Positions 53,623 to 63,139 of a stretch of 64,000 nt of DNA are shown piece by piece. Position 1 is the first letter of the stretch; each line of letters opens with the position of its first letter. This DNA is from Planctomycetaceae bacterium (lineage in GTDB: Bacteria > Planctomycetota > Phycisphaerae > UBA1845 > UTPLA1). Position numbers and translations under genes: made by a program. The notes beneath the pieces are model-generated. The model was not told where the DNA came from. It was given only the letters and a program-made list of their open reading frames with translations, and did not search any database. The stretch is from NCBI GenBank assembly GCA_006969385.1, contig CP030884.1, positions 4,458,249-4,522,248 of the forward strand. Direction: 5' to 3'.

Positions 53623-55767
53623 ATGTTCATATTTCGTCGCCTACTCATTGTCTCATTCGCATTGGCTGTTTGCGCGACCATCGCCACAGCCCAGACCGTC
53701 ATCGTCGACAACAGCAGTGGCGGCTTCTCCGCCTCGGCAAATTGGCAAACATTCTCCGCCACCGGCCAGTACGGCGCGAATTACGCCTTTCGAACGGCGG
53801 GCTTTGCCCCCATCGATGAAGTTAGTTGGACGGCGAACCTGATTCATCCCGGTACCTACGACATCAGCGTGTGGTATCGCAATGCCAACGATCGGCCGTC
53901 CGATGCTAACTACACCATCGAACATGCAAACGGCATCACCGACGTATTCATCGATCAGCGCATCAACGGGTCGCAATGGGTTTCGCTGGGGACGTTTGAC
54001 TTCAATGCCGGCCCAGCGGTCGTGCGGCTCAATAACGATGCCGACTTCGGCACGACTGTGATTGCCGATGCGGTGCGCTTCCTCGGCGACGGCAGCGCCG
54101 CATCTGAAGAGGAACTGCGCGCCTGCTGGCTTACGCAATATCAATACCTAGGCAAGTCCGAAGCACAACTGCGAGCCATCGCCCAAAATATGCGCGCCGG
54201 CAATATCAACACGGTTTACATCGCGATGTATGCCGGCCAGCAGGTGTATTGGCCCTCGAAAGCCTATCAGGCCGCCGGTGGAAGCTGGGCGTCCGGAAGC
54301 GTCGACTATGCCGATTACTTAACGCGTATCTTTCACGACGAAGGCCTTAAAGTCGGCGCGTGGTTCGAGTACGGAATGGCGCTTGGGTTCTCCGGCCAGC
54401 CGATTGCGGTGGCCCATCCCGATTGGCTGGCGCGCGATAAGGATGGCAGCGCCATCACCGGTGAAAACGGCGGATTCGTTTTTCTTTCGCCGGGACATCC
54501 CGATGCGATGAACATGCTGGTTGAGATGTGCCGCGAACTCGCCGCCAATTATGACTTTGACGATATTCAAGTCGACCGCTTTCGCTGGGGCCGAAAAACC
54601 AGCGGTCGCGAATACGGATACGAAAACGCGACGGCCAACCTCTATCAGGCGCAATTCGGATCGCCCCCGCCGAACAACATCAACAACACCAACTGGGTTA
54701 ACTTTCGCATCGGCCTCGTCAACGACGCCGTGCAAGCCTGTTACGACGCGATCAAAGCCGAGAACCCCAACATCACTGTCTCCAGTGCGCCGGTCGGCTC
54801 TTACGGGTTTACGCAGCATATGCAAATTTGGCCCGACTGGGTCGAAGGCGGCTACATGGATTTGGTCATGCCGCAGATGTACATGACCACGCTTAGCGCG
54901 TTTCAGAACGAGTTAAACATTCAGCGTTCGCAAGCGCCTGCCTTTAACGACCGCGTCGCCGTTGGCTATCGCGCCAATGAAGACAACGGTTGGACGCTGG
55001 TGCGCGATCAAATGAACTACGCGCGCAGCCAAGGACATCCGCACGGCTGCCTATGGGTCTATCATCAATACACATCGCAAATCGCCATTCAGGACGAACT
55101 CGATAACTTGCCAAGCGCCGGCCAACCTTGGGCAGCGTTGGCGACCAACCCGTTCGTCAGTGAATGCATGGAACAGATCGTGATCGATAATCGCGACGGC
55201 GCACCTAACTATGTCGAAACCGGCAATTGGATTTCATCGGCACAACCCGACTTCTTCCGCTTCGATTCACGCGTGGCCGAAGGCGGCGCCGACGCGACCG
55301 TGACGTTTGCCGCGAATATTCCCAAATCCGCCGATTACGAGGTCTTCGTGTGGAACACCGCCTCGGGCAATCGCAATCCGGCGGCCGAGTTCACGGTGCA
55401 ACACGCCGAGGGCAATAATCTCGTTACCATCAATCAACAAACCGACGGCGGACAATGGCGCAGCCTCGGTGTCTTCACCTTCAATGCAGGCACCACCGTG
55501 CCGGTCGTCGTGCTTAACAACAGCGGCAGCGGTGCCGGCATTTACACCTCCGCCGACGCGATCAAACTGACGTTGATCGGCCAAGTGAAAGGCGACGGCA
55601 ACGGTGATTGTGTGGTCGATCAAGCCGACGTGCAGTCGTTCATCGATTGCTTGCTCGGGCCGGACGTCGGACCGGTCGCCAACCCGTGCCTCAGCTTCGA
55701 TTTCGATAACGATGACGACGTCGACGTCGCCGACTTACAAATCTTCCAAGGCACCTTGGCGGGTTAG
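53623..55767 (+). CDS. Secreted GH10-like (GHL10) hydrolase with golvesin and dockerin-like domains
   Basis: ATG at 53623 follows GGAGA at 9 bases or more and starts a signal peptide ending ATIATAQ. The 714-residue protein has, in order: a golvesin C-terminal-like domain (about residues 25-160), a GHL10-type TIM barrel (about 165-500; LRACWLTQYQYLGKSEAQL, FDDIQVDRFRWGRKTSG, YMDLVMPQMYMTT), a second golvesin-like domain (about 510-655), and a dockerin-like tail (GDGNGDCVVDQADVQSFIDC, DFDNDDDVDVADLQIF). The barrel should cleave a polysaccharide. It has its own upstream region, divergent from DUF4434. Confidence 0.88.
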   Translation: MFIFRRLLIVSFALAVCATIATAQTVIVDNSSGGFSASANWQTFSATGQYGANYAFRTAGFAPIDEVSWTANLIHPGTYDISVWYRNANDRPSDANYTIEHANGITDVFIDQRINGSQWVSLGTFDFNAGPAVVRLNNDADFGTTVIADAVRFLGDGSAASEEELRACWLTQYQYLGKSEAQLRAIAQNMRAGNINTVYIAMYAGQQVYWPSKAYQAAGGSWASGSVDYADYLTRIFHDEGLKVGAWFEYGMALGFSGQPIAVAHPDWLARDKDGSAITGENGGFVFLSPGHPDAMNMLVEMCRELAANYDFDDIQVDRFRWGRKTSGREYGYENATANLYQAQFGSPPPNNINNTNWVNFRIGLVNDAVQACYDAIKAENPNITVSSAPVGSYGFTQHMQIWPDWVEGGYMDLVMPQMYMTTLSAFQNELNIQRSQAPAFNDRVAVGYRANEDNGWTLVRDQMNYARSQGHPHGCLWVYHQYTSQIAIQDELDNLPSAGQPWAALATNPFVSECMEQIVIDNRDGAPNYVETGNWISSAQPDFFRFDSRVAEGGADATVTFAANIPKSADYEVFVWNTASGNRNPAAEFTVQHAEGNNLVTINQQTDGGQWRSLGVFTFNAGTTVPVVVLNNSGSGAGIYTSADAIKLTLIGQVKGDGNGDCVVDQADVQSFIDCLLGPDVGPVANPCLSFDFDNDDDVDVADLQIFQGTLAG

Positions 55768-55989
55768 ACCAGTTCAGGTTTGAGAACGACGGCCGCGCTG
55801 TGGAACCGGCTCATACGCGGTCGATGCTGACAAATCACCCGGCAGCGCAGTCGTTGGTTATGTAGCCTAATGGATTGATGAGACGATTCGATCCCTCCTT
55901 CGCTAAGACCATCCGAGGCTGAGTTGTTGACCGGTACTCGAAGTGGTTGTTAACCTGCTACGGCATAGAAAAGTGTTCGGTGTGCCGTC

Positions 55990-56406
55990 ATGCAACCTAA
56001 ATTCAACGACCTCCGCCAACTCATGAATGACCCGACCGGGTTCTTGGATCGACAACGAATCGATCTGCATGTCTATCCCGACGCACTGCAACTTCCCGGT
56101 CGGCAGGTATACGGCTGTTGGGATCCGTTAACGCGCACCATCGCGTTATATCATGTAGGCGATCGCAGCGACGAACAGTTGGTGGCAACGCTGATCCACG
56201 AAGCTTACCACGCTGTGAGCGGCAGTCGCGACGAAGACACCGTCAAGTCGTTCGTCACCACCATCATGGATTCGATCGCCACCACCGAGATACATCATTG
56301 CGCCGACACGCTGCGCTGCCTCGTCCGCCACCATACGGCGCCGCGCGTAACTGCCGAAAACTGCAAACGCCGACATCCTTTCTTCCCCGGCGGCGTCAGC
56401 GTATGA
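55990..56406 (+). CDS. Small putative zinc metalloprotease (HEAYH)
   Basis: This 138-residue protein carries a single HExxH motif (LIHEAYHAVSG at about residues 68-78) followed by DTVKSFVTTIM, a pattern of minimal ImmA/wss-like metallopeptidase folds, and a Cys-rich end. There is no signal peptide. The stop (TGA) overlaps the next ATG as ATGA, so it is coupled to the transporter. The target is unknown. It might process or regulate the transporter, or simply be transcribed with it. Confidence 0.75.
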   Translation: MQPKFNDLRQLMNDPTGFLDRQRIDLHVYPDALQLPGRQVYGCWDPLTRTIALYHVGDRSDEQLVATLIHEAYHAVSGSRDEDTVKSFVTTIMDSIATTEIHHCADTLRCLVRHHTAPRVTAENCKRRHPFFPGGVSV

Positions 56407-58166
56407 CGCTTTTCGTCGGGCTTATTCTGGTCGCGGTCTTTCTGGCCTTCGCCCGGCTGATGTTCATGGAGCGCTTGTCGACGCTGCTGGCACTTCCGCT
56501 AATGGCAATGGCCTTCGTCACCATTGCCACCGTCAGCGATATCGCCATCGGTCATCAAACCGAAGAAGACGAGCACCTATCGCGCTTTACCGAATGGCGC
56601 GCTTACCGAAGCGAGTTGCAGGAAGCAATAGCGCGACGCGAAGAATTATTCAGCGAACTACTCGAAAGCGCCGAATCCGAACTGGCAAATAAACCCATTA
56701 CGCAAGCCGCCTTAAAAGAATGGATTTCTCAAACGCAAGCGCAGATAGGCGCACAGCGCTCCGATCTTGAATCGCGCTTACAGCAACACTCGAACTTCTT
56801 CCACAAGCCACCCTTCCAGAACGGCGCACATAGCGAGATCAATGCGGCGCTCGATACCGTTCCCGTTGAACGGCTCGGCACCGAACTCAAACAAATCGCC
56901 TACGCAGCGGATTCCGAGGTAGACCGAGAAGCAATCGAGGTCGCCCTTACGAGATTGCGCGACGATTACGCGCAGTCAATTTCCGCCGCCAACCCGACAA
57001 CTTCAGTCTGGGCGGACGGCTTCGACTATGTCGGGCGCTATCTCGGTCTCACGATTCGCGCCGGCAGCCTTTATCTATACGCCACCATCATTGCGACGCT
57101 CTTCGGCGGCATGTTCGCCATGTACGTCAGCCATTTGAATATCGCCGATAGGCTCGTGTATTGGACGGCCGAGTTCGGCGGCGAGCGCCCCATGCTCGTC
57201 GCGCTGGCCGTCTTTCTGGCCACCGCCGTCATCTTTACGTCCGTCGGCGGCCTCGGCACCGTCATCATGATCGGCACCATCATTCTGCCGGTCCTGCGAT
57301 CCATCGGCCTCTCACCCATCGTCGGCGCGGGCGTGTTCCTGATCGCCATTTCGATGGGCGGCACGGTCCATCCCGTCTCGCGGCGGCTTTGGATGGATTT
57401 CTATCAACTCTCTGCCCAACAACTCGACCCGCTGCTTTGGACCATGGTGTCGATCTATTTCGCCACCGGCATCGCTTGGATTGCCTGGGGTTCGCGTAAA
57501 ACGCTGCTGAGCAGTTTTCAATCGGAACCGATAGCCGATGCGCGGCCCGCGCTGCACGTACCGCCCTACCTGATGATCGCCCCGATCATCCCCGTCGCCA
57601 TGGTTTATCTAGGCGAGATCGACGAGATCGTCGCCTTTACCTTATCGATTGCCTATATGTTCATTTGCGTGGCCTCGCGCGAAGGGGCGGTGCGCAACCT
57701 CGCCAAGTCTCTCATTCAAGGTGCCCAAGCAGTCGTGCCGCCCGTGATGCTGATGATCGGAATCGGCCTTCTGATCGTCGCCCTACAAACGCCGCCGGTG
57801 CAGGGTTACATGAAACCCCTCATCAGCGCCGCCGCTCCCGAAAATCGCTGGGCCTACATCGCCGTGTTTGCGCTCTTTGCGCCGTTGGCGTTGTATCGCG
57901 GGCCGCTCAATGTCTGGGGCATGGGGTTGGCTGTCTCAGCAATCTTAATCGGCGCTAACGTGTTACCGCCCGCCGCGGTTCTCGGGGCGATTCTCGCCGC
58001 CGGTATGCTGCAAGGCGTGTGCGACCCGACCAACACGGCCAACGTCTGGATCGCCGGCTTCCAAGGCATCAGCGTTAATCGCATTTTGCGCTTCACGCTG
58101 CTACCGATCTGGCTGGCCGCCGCGCTTGCCGTCGTGATCTTCGCCTTTCGGTACGTGCCAGCATGA
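56403..58166 (+). CDS. Ion-transporter-superfamily-like permease with a coiled-coil insert
   Basis: ATG at 56403 overlaps the previous stop (ATGA). The 587-residue protein has two spans at its start, then about 150 hydrophilic, Glu/Gln/Arg-rich residues (about 55-205) likely to form helices or a coiled coil, then about 10 spans (for example LVALAVFLATAVIFTSVGGL, IMIGTIILPVLRSIG). The arrangement resembles transporters of the citrate/NhaD/ArsB (IT) group. The insert is not usual there. The direct downstream neighbour is a hydantoinase/oxoprolinase subunit, which suggests a nitrogenous ring compound as cargo (inference). A longer frame from 56118 lies in the other gene and lacks support. Confidence 0.65.
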   Translation: MTLFVGLILVAVFLAFARLMFMERLSTLLALPLMAMAFVTIATVSDIAIGHQTEEDEHLSRFTEWRAYRSELQEAIARREELFSELLESAESELANKPITQAALKEWISQTQAQIGAQRSDLESRLQQHSNFFHKPPFQNGAHSEINAALDTVPVERLGTELKQIAYAADSEVDREAIEVALTRLRDDYAQSISAANPTTSVWADGFDYVGRYLGLTIRAGSLYLYATIIATLFGGMFAMYVSHLNIADRLVYWTAEFGGERPMLVALAVFLATAVIFTSVGGLGTVIMIGTIILPVLRSIGLSPIVGAGVFLIAISMGGTVHPVSRRLWMDFYQLSAQQLDPLLWTMVSIYFATGIAWIAWGSRKTLLSSFQSEPIADARPALHVPPYLMIAPIIPVAMVYLGEIDEIVAFTLSIAYMFICVASREGAVRNLAKSLIQGAQAVVPPVMLMIGIGLLIVALQTPPVQGYMKPLISAAAPENRWAYIAVFALFAPLALYRGPLNVWGMGLAVSAILIGANVLPPAAVLGAILAAGMLQGVCDPTNTANVWIAGFQGISVNRILRFTLLPIWLAAALAVVIFAFRYVPA

Positions 58167-58233
58167 CGCGCCAATCTTCCATTCCGAAACGATACCACCG
58201 CTTACCGTCTAATATGCGTAAGGCGTGCTCGTT

Positions 58234-60396
58234 ATGACCGACCGGCGCGTCAGAATCGGCATCGATGTCGGTGGCACCTTCACGCATGCCGTCGCCATCG
58301 ACGCCGCCACCCAGGAAGTGGTCGGCAAGACCAAGGTGCCCACGAGCCACGATGCTGACGAGGGCGTCGCGCGCGGTGTGGTGCAAAGCCTGCTGCGGTT
58401 GCTCGAACAACACGCGCTCACCCCAGGCGATGTGCTGCTCATCGCTCACTCGACCACCCAAGCCACCAATGCACTTTTGGAAGGCGATGTCGCACCTGTT
58501 GGCATTCTCGGTATGGGAAGCGGCCTATCGGCGTGGTTGGCCGCGAAACAAACGCACATCGCACCCATCGAATTGGCACCCGGGCGTTTTTTGCAAACGA
58601 CCCATCGATTTCTCAAATCGGATTCTCTCACCGACGAGAGTATCGACACTTGTCTTAAACAGTTGCGCGCCGACGGTGCTGAAGTCATCGTCGCAGCCGA
58701 AGCCTTCGCCGTCGACGACGACACCAACGAAACGCGCGTTTGCGAACGCGCCAAGGCTCTCGGCATGCGCGCCACCGCCACCCACCATGTAAGCCGCCTG
58801 CACGGATTGCGGATTCGTACGCGCACCGCCGTCATCAACGCCAGCATGATTCCGCGCATGCTCGATACGGCCGATATGACGGAAAAAGCCGTGCGCGACG
58901 CGGGCATCGCCGCGCCCCTGATGGTGATGCGCAGCGACGGCGGTGTGATGAGTATCGACGAAATGCGTCGGCGCCCGATTCTCACCATGCTGTCCGGCCC
59001 CGCCGCCGGCGTGGCTGCCGCGTTGCTCTACGCGCGCATTTCCGACGGCATCTTTCTCGAAGTCGGCGGCACCAGCACCGATATCAGCGCCATCAAAGAT
59101 GGTCGTTGCCAAATTCGCTCGGCCGAAATCGGCGGTCACAAATTGCACGTCAGTACGCTCGATGTCAGAACCATCGGCGTCGCAGGTGGCTCGTTGGTTT
59201 ATGTCAAAAACGGCCAGATCGTCGGCGTCGGACCGCGTAGCGCCCACATTGCCGGATTGCCGTACCTGAGTTTTGCCGAGCAACTCGATCAACTGCGCGC
59301 CGATACCTTTACATTCGAAGACGCGGACTTTGCCGTGGTTCGCGCCAAGCCGGGCAACTCCAATAGCGAAAACGCCGCCGCATTCGCGCTCACACCGACT
59401 GGTGCGAGCAATATTCTGGGATTGGTCGAAGACGACGACCCCGCGCATGCCAACCCGGAAGTACTCGCCCACGGTGCCCAAGCGTTAGCTGAAAAATTCG
59501 AAGCGACGACGGACATCACCGCGCTTGCGGAAAAAATACTGGCAAAAACATCCGCGCGCGTGCGCGAAGTCGTCGAGGGCCTGATGCGGGATTACAAACT
59601 CGACGCCGGCGTCATCAAACTCATCGGCGGCGGCGGCGGCGCGGCGGCGATTGTGCCGCATGCGGCGTTGCAAATGAAATTGCCCTACGAGGCGGTGCCC
59701 GATGCCGATGTAATCAGCGCGATCGGTGTCGCGCTCGCGCTCGTCCGTGACACCGTGGAGCGCAGCGTTATTGCTCCCGGCGATGACGATATCCGGCGGA
59801 TTCGCACAGAAGCCTTCGAAAGCGTCCTAAAAATGGGAGCCGCCCCCGAGTCGGTCGAAGTCTTTATCGAGATCGATGCCAAGCGCAATCTCCTGCGCGC
59901 CACCGCCGAAGGTTCCACCGAGATACGCAAAGCCGAAACCCGCCGCACGCATATAAGCGAAGATGAACGAATGGCGCTCGTCGCGGGCAGTATCGGCCCC
60001 AGCCTGGAACCGCCCGCACGCATCATCGCCGCCGCCGGTTTTGAAATTTGGCAGGCACCCTACGAAAGGACGCGCTTCTGGCGCTTCTTCAAAGACCGCA
60101 AGAACGCCGTGCGCGCCCTCGACGACGCCGGCACCATCCGTTGGCAATCCAATCACGCAGAGACCCGCGCTTCGACCGTGCAATCGGCCGAAAAGGACCT
60201 GATAGACCTCGCGGAGCGTTACACCAAATACAACGACGCCGGCGCGATCATTCCGCGCTGCTTCGTCTTTCTCAACGGTCGTATCATCAATCTTTCGGGC
60301 ATGGTCGAGATGTCGCAGGTACTCGAAGTCTTGCGCTTCGACCTCGCCAATGCGGTCAGCAGCGACCCGTGCATTATCGCGGTTGCAACGTCTTAA
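58234..60396 (+). CDS. Hydantoinase/oxoprolinase HyuA-type subunit
   Basis: This 720-residue protein has the ASKHA motifs of HyuA: RIGIDVGGTFTHAVAID at the start, TTQATNALLEG, SDGGVMSIDEM, LSGPAAGVAAALLY and GGTSTDISAIKDG. The family uses ATP to open hydantoin or 5-oxoproline rings, usually together with HyuB. No HyuB is present here. ATG at 58234 has AAGG about 10 bases before it; GTG at 58225 adds only three residues. It lies 68 bases after the permease, probably in one operon. The C-terminal third matches HyuA length. Confidence 0.9.
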   Translation: MTDRRVRIGIDVGGTFTHAVAIDAATQEVVGKTKVPTSHDADEGVARGVVQSLLRLLEQHALTPGDVLLIAHSTTQATNALLEGDVAPVGILGMGSGLSAWLAAKQTHIAPIELAPGRFLQTTHRFLKSDSLTDESIDTCLKQLRADGAEVIVAAEAFAVDDDTNETRVCERAKALGMRATATHHVSRLHGLRIRTRTAVINASMIPRMLDTADMTEKAVRDAGIAAPLMVMRSDGGVMSIDEMRRRPILTMLSGPAAGVAAALLYARISDGIFLEVGGTSTDISAIKDGRCQIRSAEIGGHKLHVSTLDVRTIGVAGGSLVYVKNGQIVGVGPRSAHIAGLPYLSFAEQLDQLRADTFTFEDADFAVVRAKPGNSNSENAAAFALTPTGASNILGLVEDDDPAHANPEVLAHGAQALAEKFEATTDITALAEKILAKTSARVREVVEGLMRDYKLDAGVIKLIGGGGGAAAIVPHAALQMKLPYEAVPDADVISAIGVALALVRDTVERSVIAPGDDDIRRIRTEAFESVLKMGAAPESVEVFIEIDAKRNLLRATAEGSTEIRKAETRRTHISEDERMALVAGSIGPSLEPPARIIAAAGFEIWQAPYERTRFWRFFKDRKNAVRALDDAGTIRWQSNHAETRASTVQSAEKDLIDLAERYTKYNDAGAIIPRCFVFLNGRIINLSGMVEMSQVLEVLRFDLANAVSSDPCIIAVATS

Positions 60397-60526
60397 TGCG
60401 GAAGGTAACGCCATGGAAGCGTGTCTGGTGCTTATTGCGCGCGGAGAAAACGTTCGACCACAGATACGAAATCAAATCCCGCCGGCCCACTCGGTTCGGT
60501 TCGTAATTGACTAAAGGCGAAGAATC

Positions 60527-61444
60527 ATGTTTCCGTCAGCAAGAGATTCGAAAAATCCCCCCACGCGAATCCTCGGGCTCGATATTGGCGGTACGCACAT
60601 TACATGCGGTGTTGTCGAGAACACAGACGGTAACCTGAAGGTCTTGTCCCACGTTCGCCGGCCCGTTGACGCGGCGGCGTCGATGGATCGTATATTCGAG
60701 GATTGGTGCAATGCGATTAACGAAGTCGCCGATCTCGGTCGAACGGATGCGATTGGCATTGCGATGCCGGGCCCTTGCGACTATTCAAACGGAACGTGTC
60801 TCATCCGGGGTCTCGACAAATTCGAATCGCTCTATGGCACGAATATACCGGAACAGTTGCGCAAAGGTCTCAATCTCGAAACGAACATTCCCATCGTCAT
60901 GGAGAATGACTGTAACGCGTTCGCGCTAGCCGAAGCGGTGCTGGGCGGCGGTCGCAACGGTAACAGGATCATTGCGATCACCCTCGGCACTGGCTTCGGA
61001 TCGGGCTTCGTGGTGGATCGCCGTATTATCCACGACGGCCCCGGAATCCCGCCCGACGCCACTTTCGGATTTGTTCCGTATCGCGCCGGCATCGCCGAAG
61101 ACTACATTTCCCGCCGCGGGCTGCGCAGGCTCTTTGTAGAACATGGTGGCGACAAGAATGCGGATGTCATCGACATCGCCCGCGCCGCCGAAGGTGGAGA
61201 TCAAAACGCGAAGATGTTGTTCGAACGACTAGGAGAGATGCTCGCCGATGTGCTCGCACCGTTCGTTGAAGATTTTGGAGCCGACACCCTTGTTATTGGC
61301 GGCGCGATCGCGGGATCTTTCAACCGTTATGCTCCGAGGCTTCAAGACCGCATCGGGTCGAATCTCTCAATTCGACGCTCCGAACTCGGCGACACGGCGG
61401 GATTGCTCGGTGCAACACTCATCCTTTTATCTGGGAGTCCGTGA
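60527..61444 (+). CDS. ROK-family sugar kinase
   Basis: This 305-residue protein has the ASKHA phosphate motif LDIGGTHITCGVVE near residue 18, GIAMPGPCDY, the active-site Asp in VMENDCNAFALAEA, and GTGFGSGFVVD. It lacks the CxCGxxGCxE zinc motif of many ROK kinases and has AGIAEDYISRRGLRRLF in that region, as in some ROK subgroups. It should phosphorylate glucose, fructose, mannose, ManNAc or GlcNAc. A GlcNAc or ManNAc kinase would fit the amino-sugar region upstream, but it is separated from it by the HyuA block. Confidence 0.88.
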   Translation: MFPSARDSKNPPTRILGLDIGGTHITCGVVENTDGNLKVLSHVRRPVDAAASMDRIFEDWCNAINEVADLGRTDAIGIAMPGPCDYSNGTCLIRGLDKFESLYGTNIPEQLRKGLNLETNIPIVMENDCNAFALAEAVLGGGRNGNRIIAITLGTGFGSGFVVDRRIIHDGPGIPPDATFGFVPYRAGIAEDYISRRGLRRLFVEHGGDKNADVIDIARAAEGGDQNAKMLFERLGEMLADVLAPFVEDFGADTLVIGGAIAGSFNRYAPRLQDRIGSNLSIRRSELGDTAGLLGATLILLSGSP

Positions 61445-61867
61445 GATCACGAATTCACGCAAACATTTCAGGTGTGTTCACGATTGAGATCGACTACTTA
61501 AAGCACGATTCTGCTTCTCTGAATCTGTGCGTTCACCGCAATGTTCGTCGGTATTCTGCTACGCCAAGGGCGGCGTTTCAATCGCCCGGGGTTGACGTAA
61601 CGCCGTAGGCGTTAGATTCAGCGCAAAGATTCTCCATGCTACACCAGTGTTGCCCACGCTATGGACGTAAACCTACTTGACGGTCAACGCTCCAATCTAA
61701 TAAGTGGACACGCAAAAAGAATCATTGACTTCGGCACAGGCGTCTCGCCTGCATTCACGGCCGCGACGGCGGTGCCACAAAGCTCCTTTCTGCCAATTGA
61801 CTTAGGTACGAGAATCAAATTTTCATTGACCAACTTCCATCGTCTCGGATTTCTCGTAACAACTTCC
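61445..61867. repeat. Gap with TAACGCC/GGCGTTA and CAGGCG/CGCCTG palindromes
   Basis: No gene is supported in these 423 bases between convergent genes. A palindrome TAACGCC-gta-GGCGTTA lies at 61598-61614 and a hairpin CAGGCG-tct-CGCCTG at 61737-61751. Both look like short dispersed intergenic repeats. Confidence 0.6.
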
Positions 61868-63139
61868 TTACACACGCGAATTGCTTAACGTAAACCGTTG
61901 GGCGGCACGTTCGTGGGCCGCTAAGCCCTCCAAACGAGCCAGGGCTGCCACGTCCTCGGCAAGCTTCTCGGGATGATCTACGCGCATCCAGGATTGCGTC
62001 TTCAGAAACGAAAAGACCGACAAACCCCCGGTGTAACGGGCCGTGCCGCCGGTCGGCAGCACGTGGTTGGGGCCCGCCCCGTAGTCACCGAACACTTCGG
62101 GCGTTTGATTTCCAACGAGCAAAGTACCGTAATGCCTCACGAGTGGTCGAATGGACTCCGGCTTGCGCAGGGCGAGCTGTAAGTGTTCCGGCGCGATGCA
62201 GTTACACCACTCGGCGGCTTGCTGTGCGTTCGCTGCGCAAATGACAAATCCGTTCTTCAGTGCTCGCCGGGCGGACGTGGCAGTTGGCAACGATTCGAGT
62301 TCAGATTGCAGCGCATCTTGAATCTCAACGGCAAGCTTACGCGAGAGCGCGATCAGCATGGGTCGTGCATCGGCATCGTGTTCTGCCTGTGCTAACAAAT
62401 CGATCGCGACGTTGCGTGGGTCGCAGGCATCGTCGGCAACGATCAACACCTCCGACGGGCCGGCCAGCATGTCGATCGCAACATCGCCGCTGACCAGTTT
62501 CTTCGCCGCCGTGACGAAACGATTGCCGGGACCAACCACAACGTCGCAGGCCGGTAGCGCATCGATACCGTACGCCAACGCGGCAATGGCGTGTGCCCCG
62601 CCGACTGCCAGCAAGTTGTCCGCTCCGGCAATTGCCGCCGCCGCACACATTACCGCGGTCGGGCGCGGTGTGGCCACGGTGACCGATGACACGCCGGCAG
62701 CGCGCGCCGTCACCGCCATCATGAGCACCGACGACACCAATGGGTAGCGACCGCCCGGTGCGTAACAGCCAACACGGTCGACCGGTCGCACCGTATGACC
62801 GGCTTGTCCACCATCAATGTCTGTCGTTAGATCGGTAAGCGTGGCGCGCTGGGCGGTGGCGAAACGCTCGATGCGCTGCGCGGTCCGTTCGAGTAAAGCC
62901 AGCGTGTCGCCATCGATGGCTGCCTTGGCTTTATCGAGCTCGTCTGACGAGATGATCAACGGTTGATCCGCGGCAAGCCCGTCGTATTGCGCTGCGAATC
63001 GACGTACCGCCTCGCAACCTTCACGCTTGACGGTTGAGACGATATCGGCAGCGCGATTCATCGTGGCGTCATCGAGCGACGGCAACGATAGCTCGATTTC
63101 ATCCAGCGATTCGATGACGGGTAACAACGATTCGGTCAT
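61868..63139 (-). CDS. hisD: Histidinol dehydrogenase
   Basis: This 423-residue protein has the HisD core: VGPGNRFVTAAKKLVSGDV, then AIDMLAGPSEVLIVAD, and the catalytic Glu-His in APEHLQLAL. HisD does the last two oxidations of histidine synthesis (L-histidinol to L-histidine) with NAD and zinc. Its ATG (63139) overlaps the TGA of the upstream HisA-HisI-HisE fusion as ATGA, so the genes are coupled. The length is normal for the family. Confidence 0.96.
   Translation of the reverse strand: MTESLLPVIESLDEIELSLPSLDDATMNRAADIVSTVKREGCEAVRRFAAQYDGLAADQPLIISSDELDKAKAAIDGDTLALLERTAQRIERFATAQRATLTDLTTDIDGGQAGHTVRPVDRVGCYAPGGRYPLVSSVLMMAVTARAAGVSSVTVATPRPTAVMCAAAAIAGADNLLAVGGAHAIAALAYGIDALPACDVVVGPGNRFVTAAKKLVSGDVAIDMLAGPSEVLIVADDACDPRNVAIDLLAQAEHDADARPMLIALSRKLAVEIQDALQSELESLPTATSARRALKNGFVICAANAQQAAEWCNCIAPEHLQLALRKPESIRPLVRHYGTLLVGNQTPEVFGDYGAGPNHVLPTGGTARYTGGLSVFSFLKTQSWMRVDHPEKLAEDVAALARLEGLAAHERAAQRFTLSNSRV

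Noticed and set aside
56118..56402. N-terminal extension of the permease frame
   Set aside because: This part overlaps the metalloprotease gene in another frame and is Arg/His-rich; the ATGA start at 56403 fits better.
58525..59481. 318-codon minus frame inside hyuA
   Set aside because: It is antisense to conserved HyuA motifs and has no independent support.
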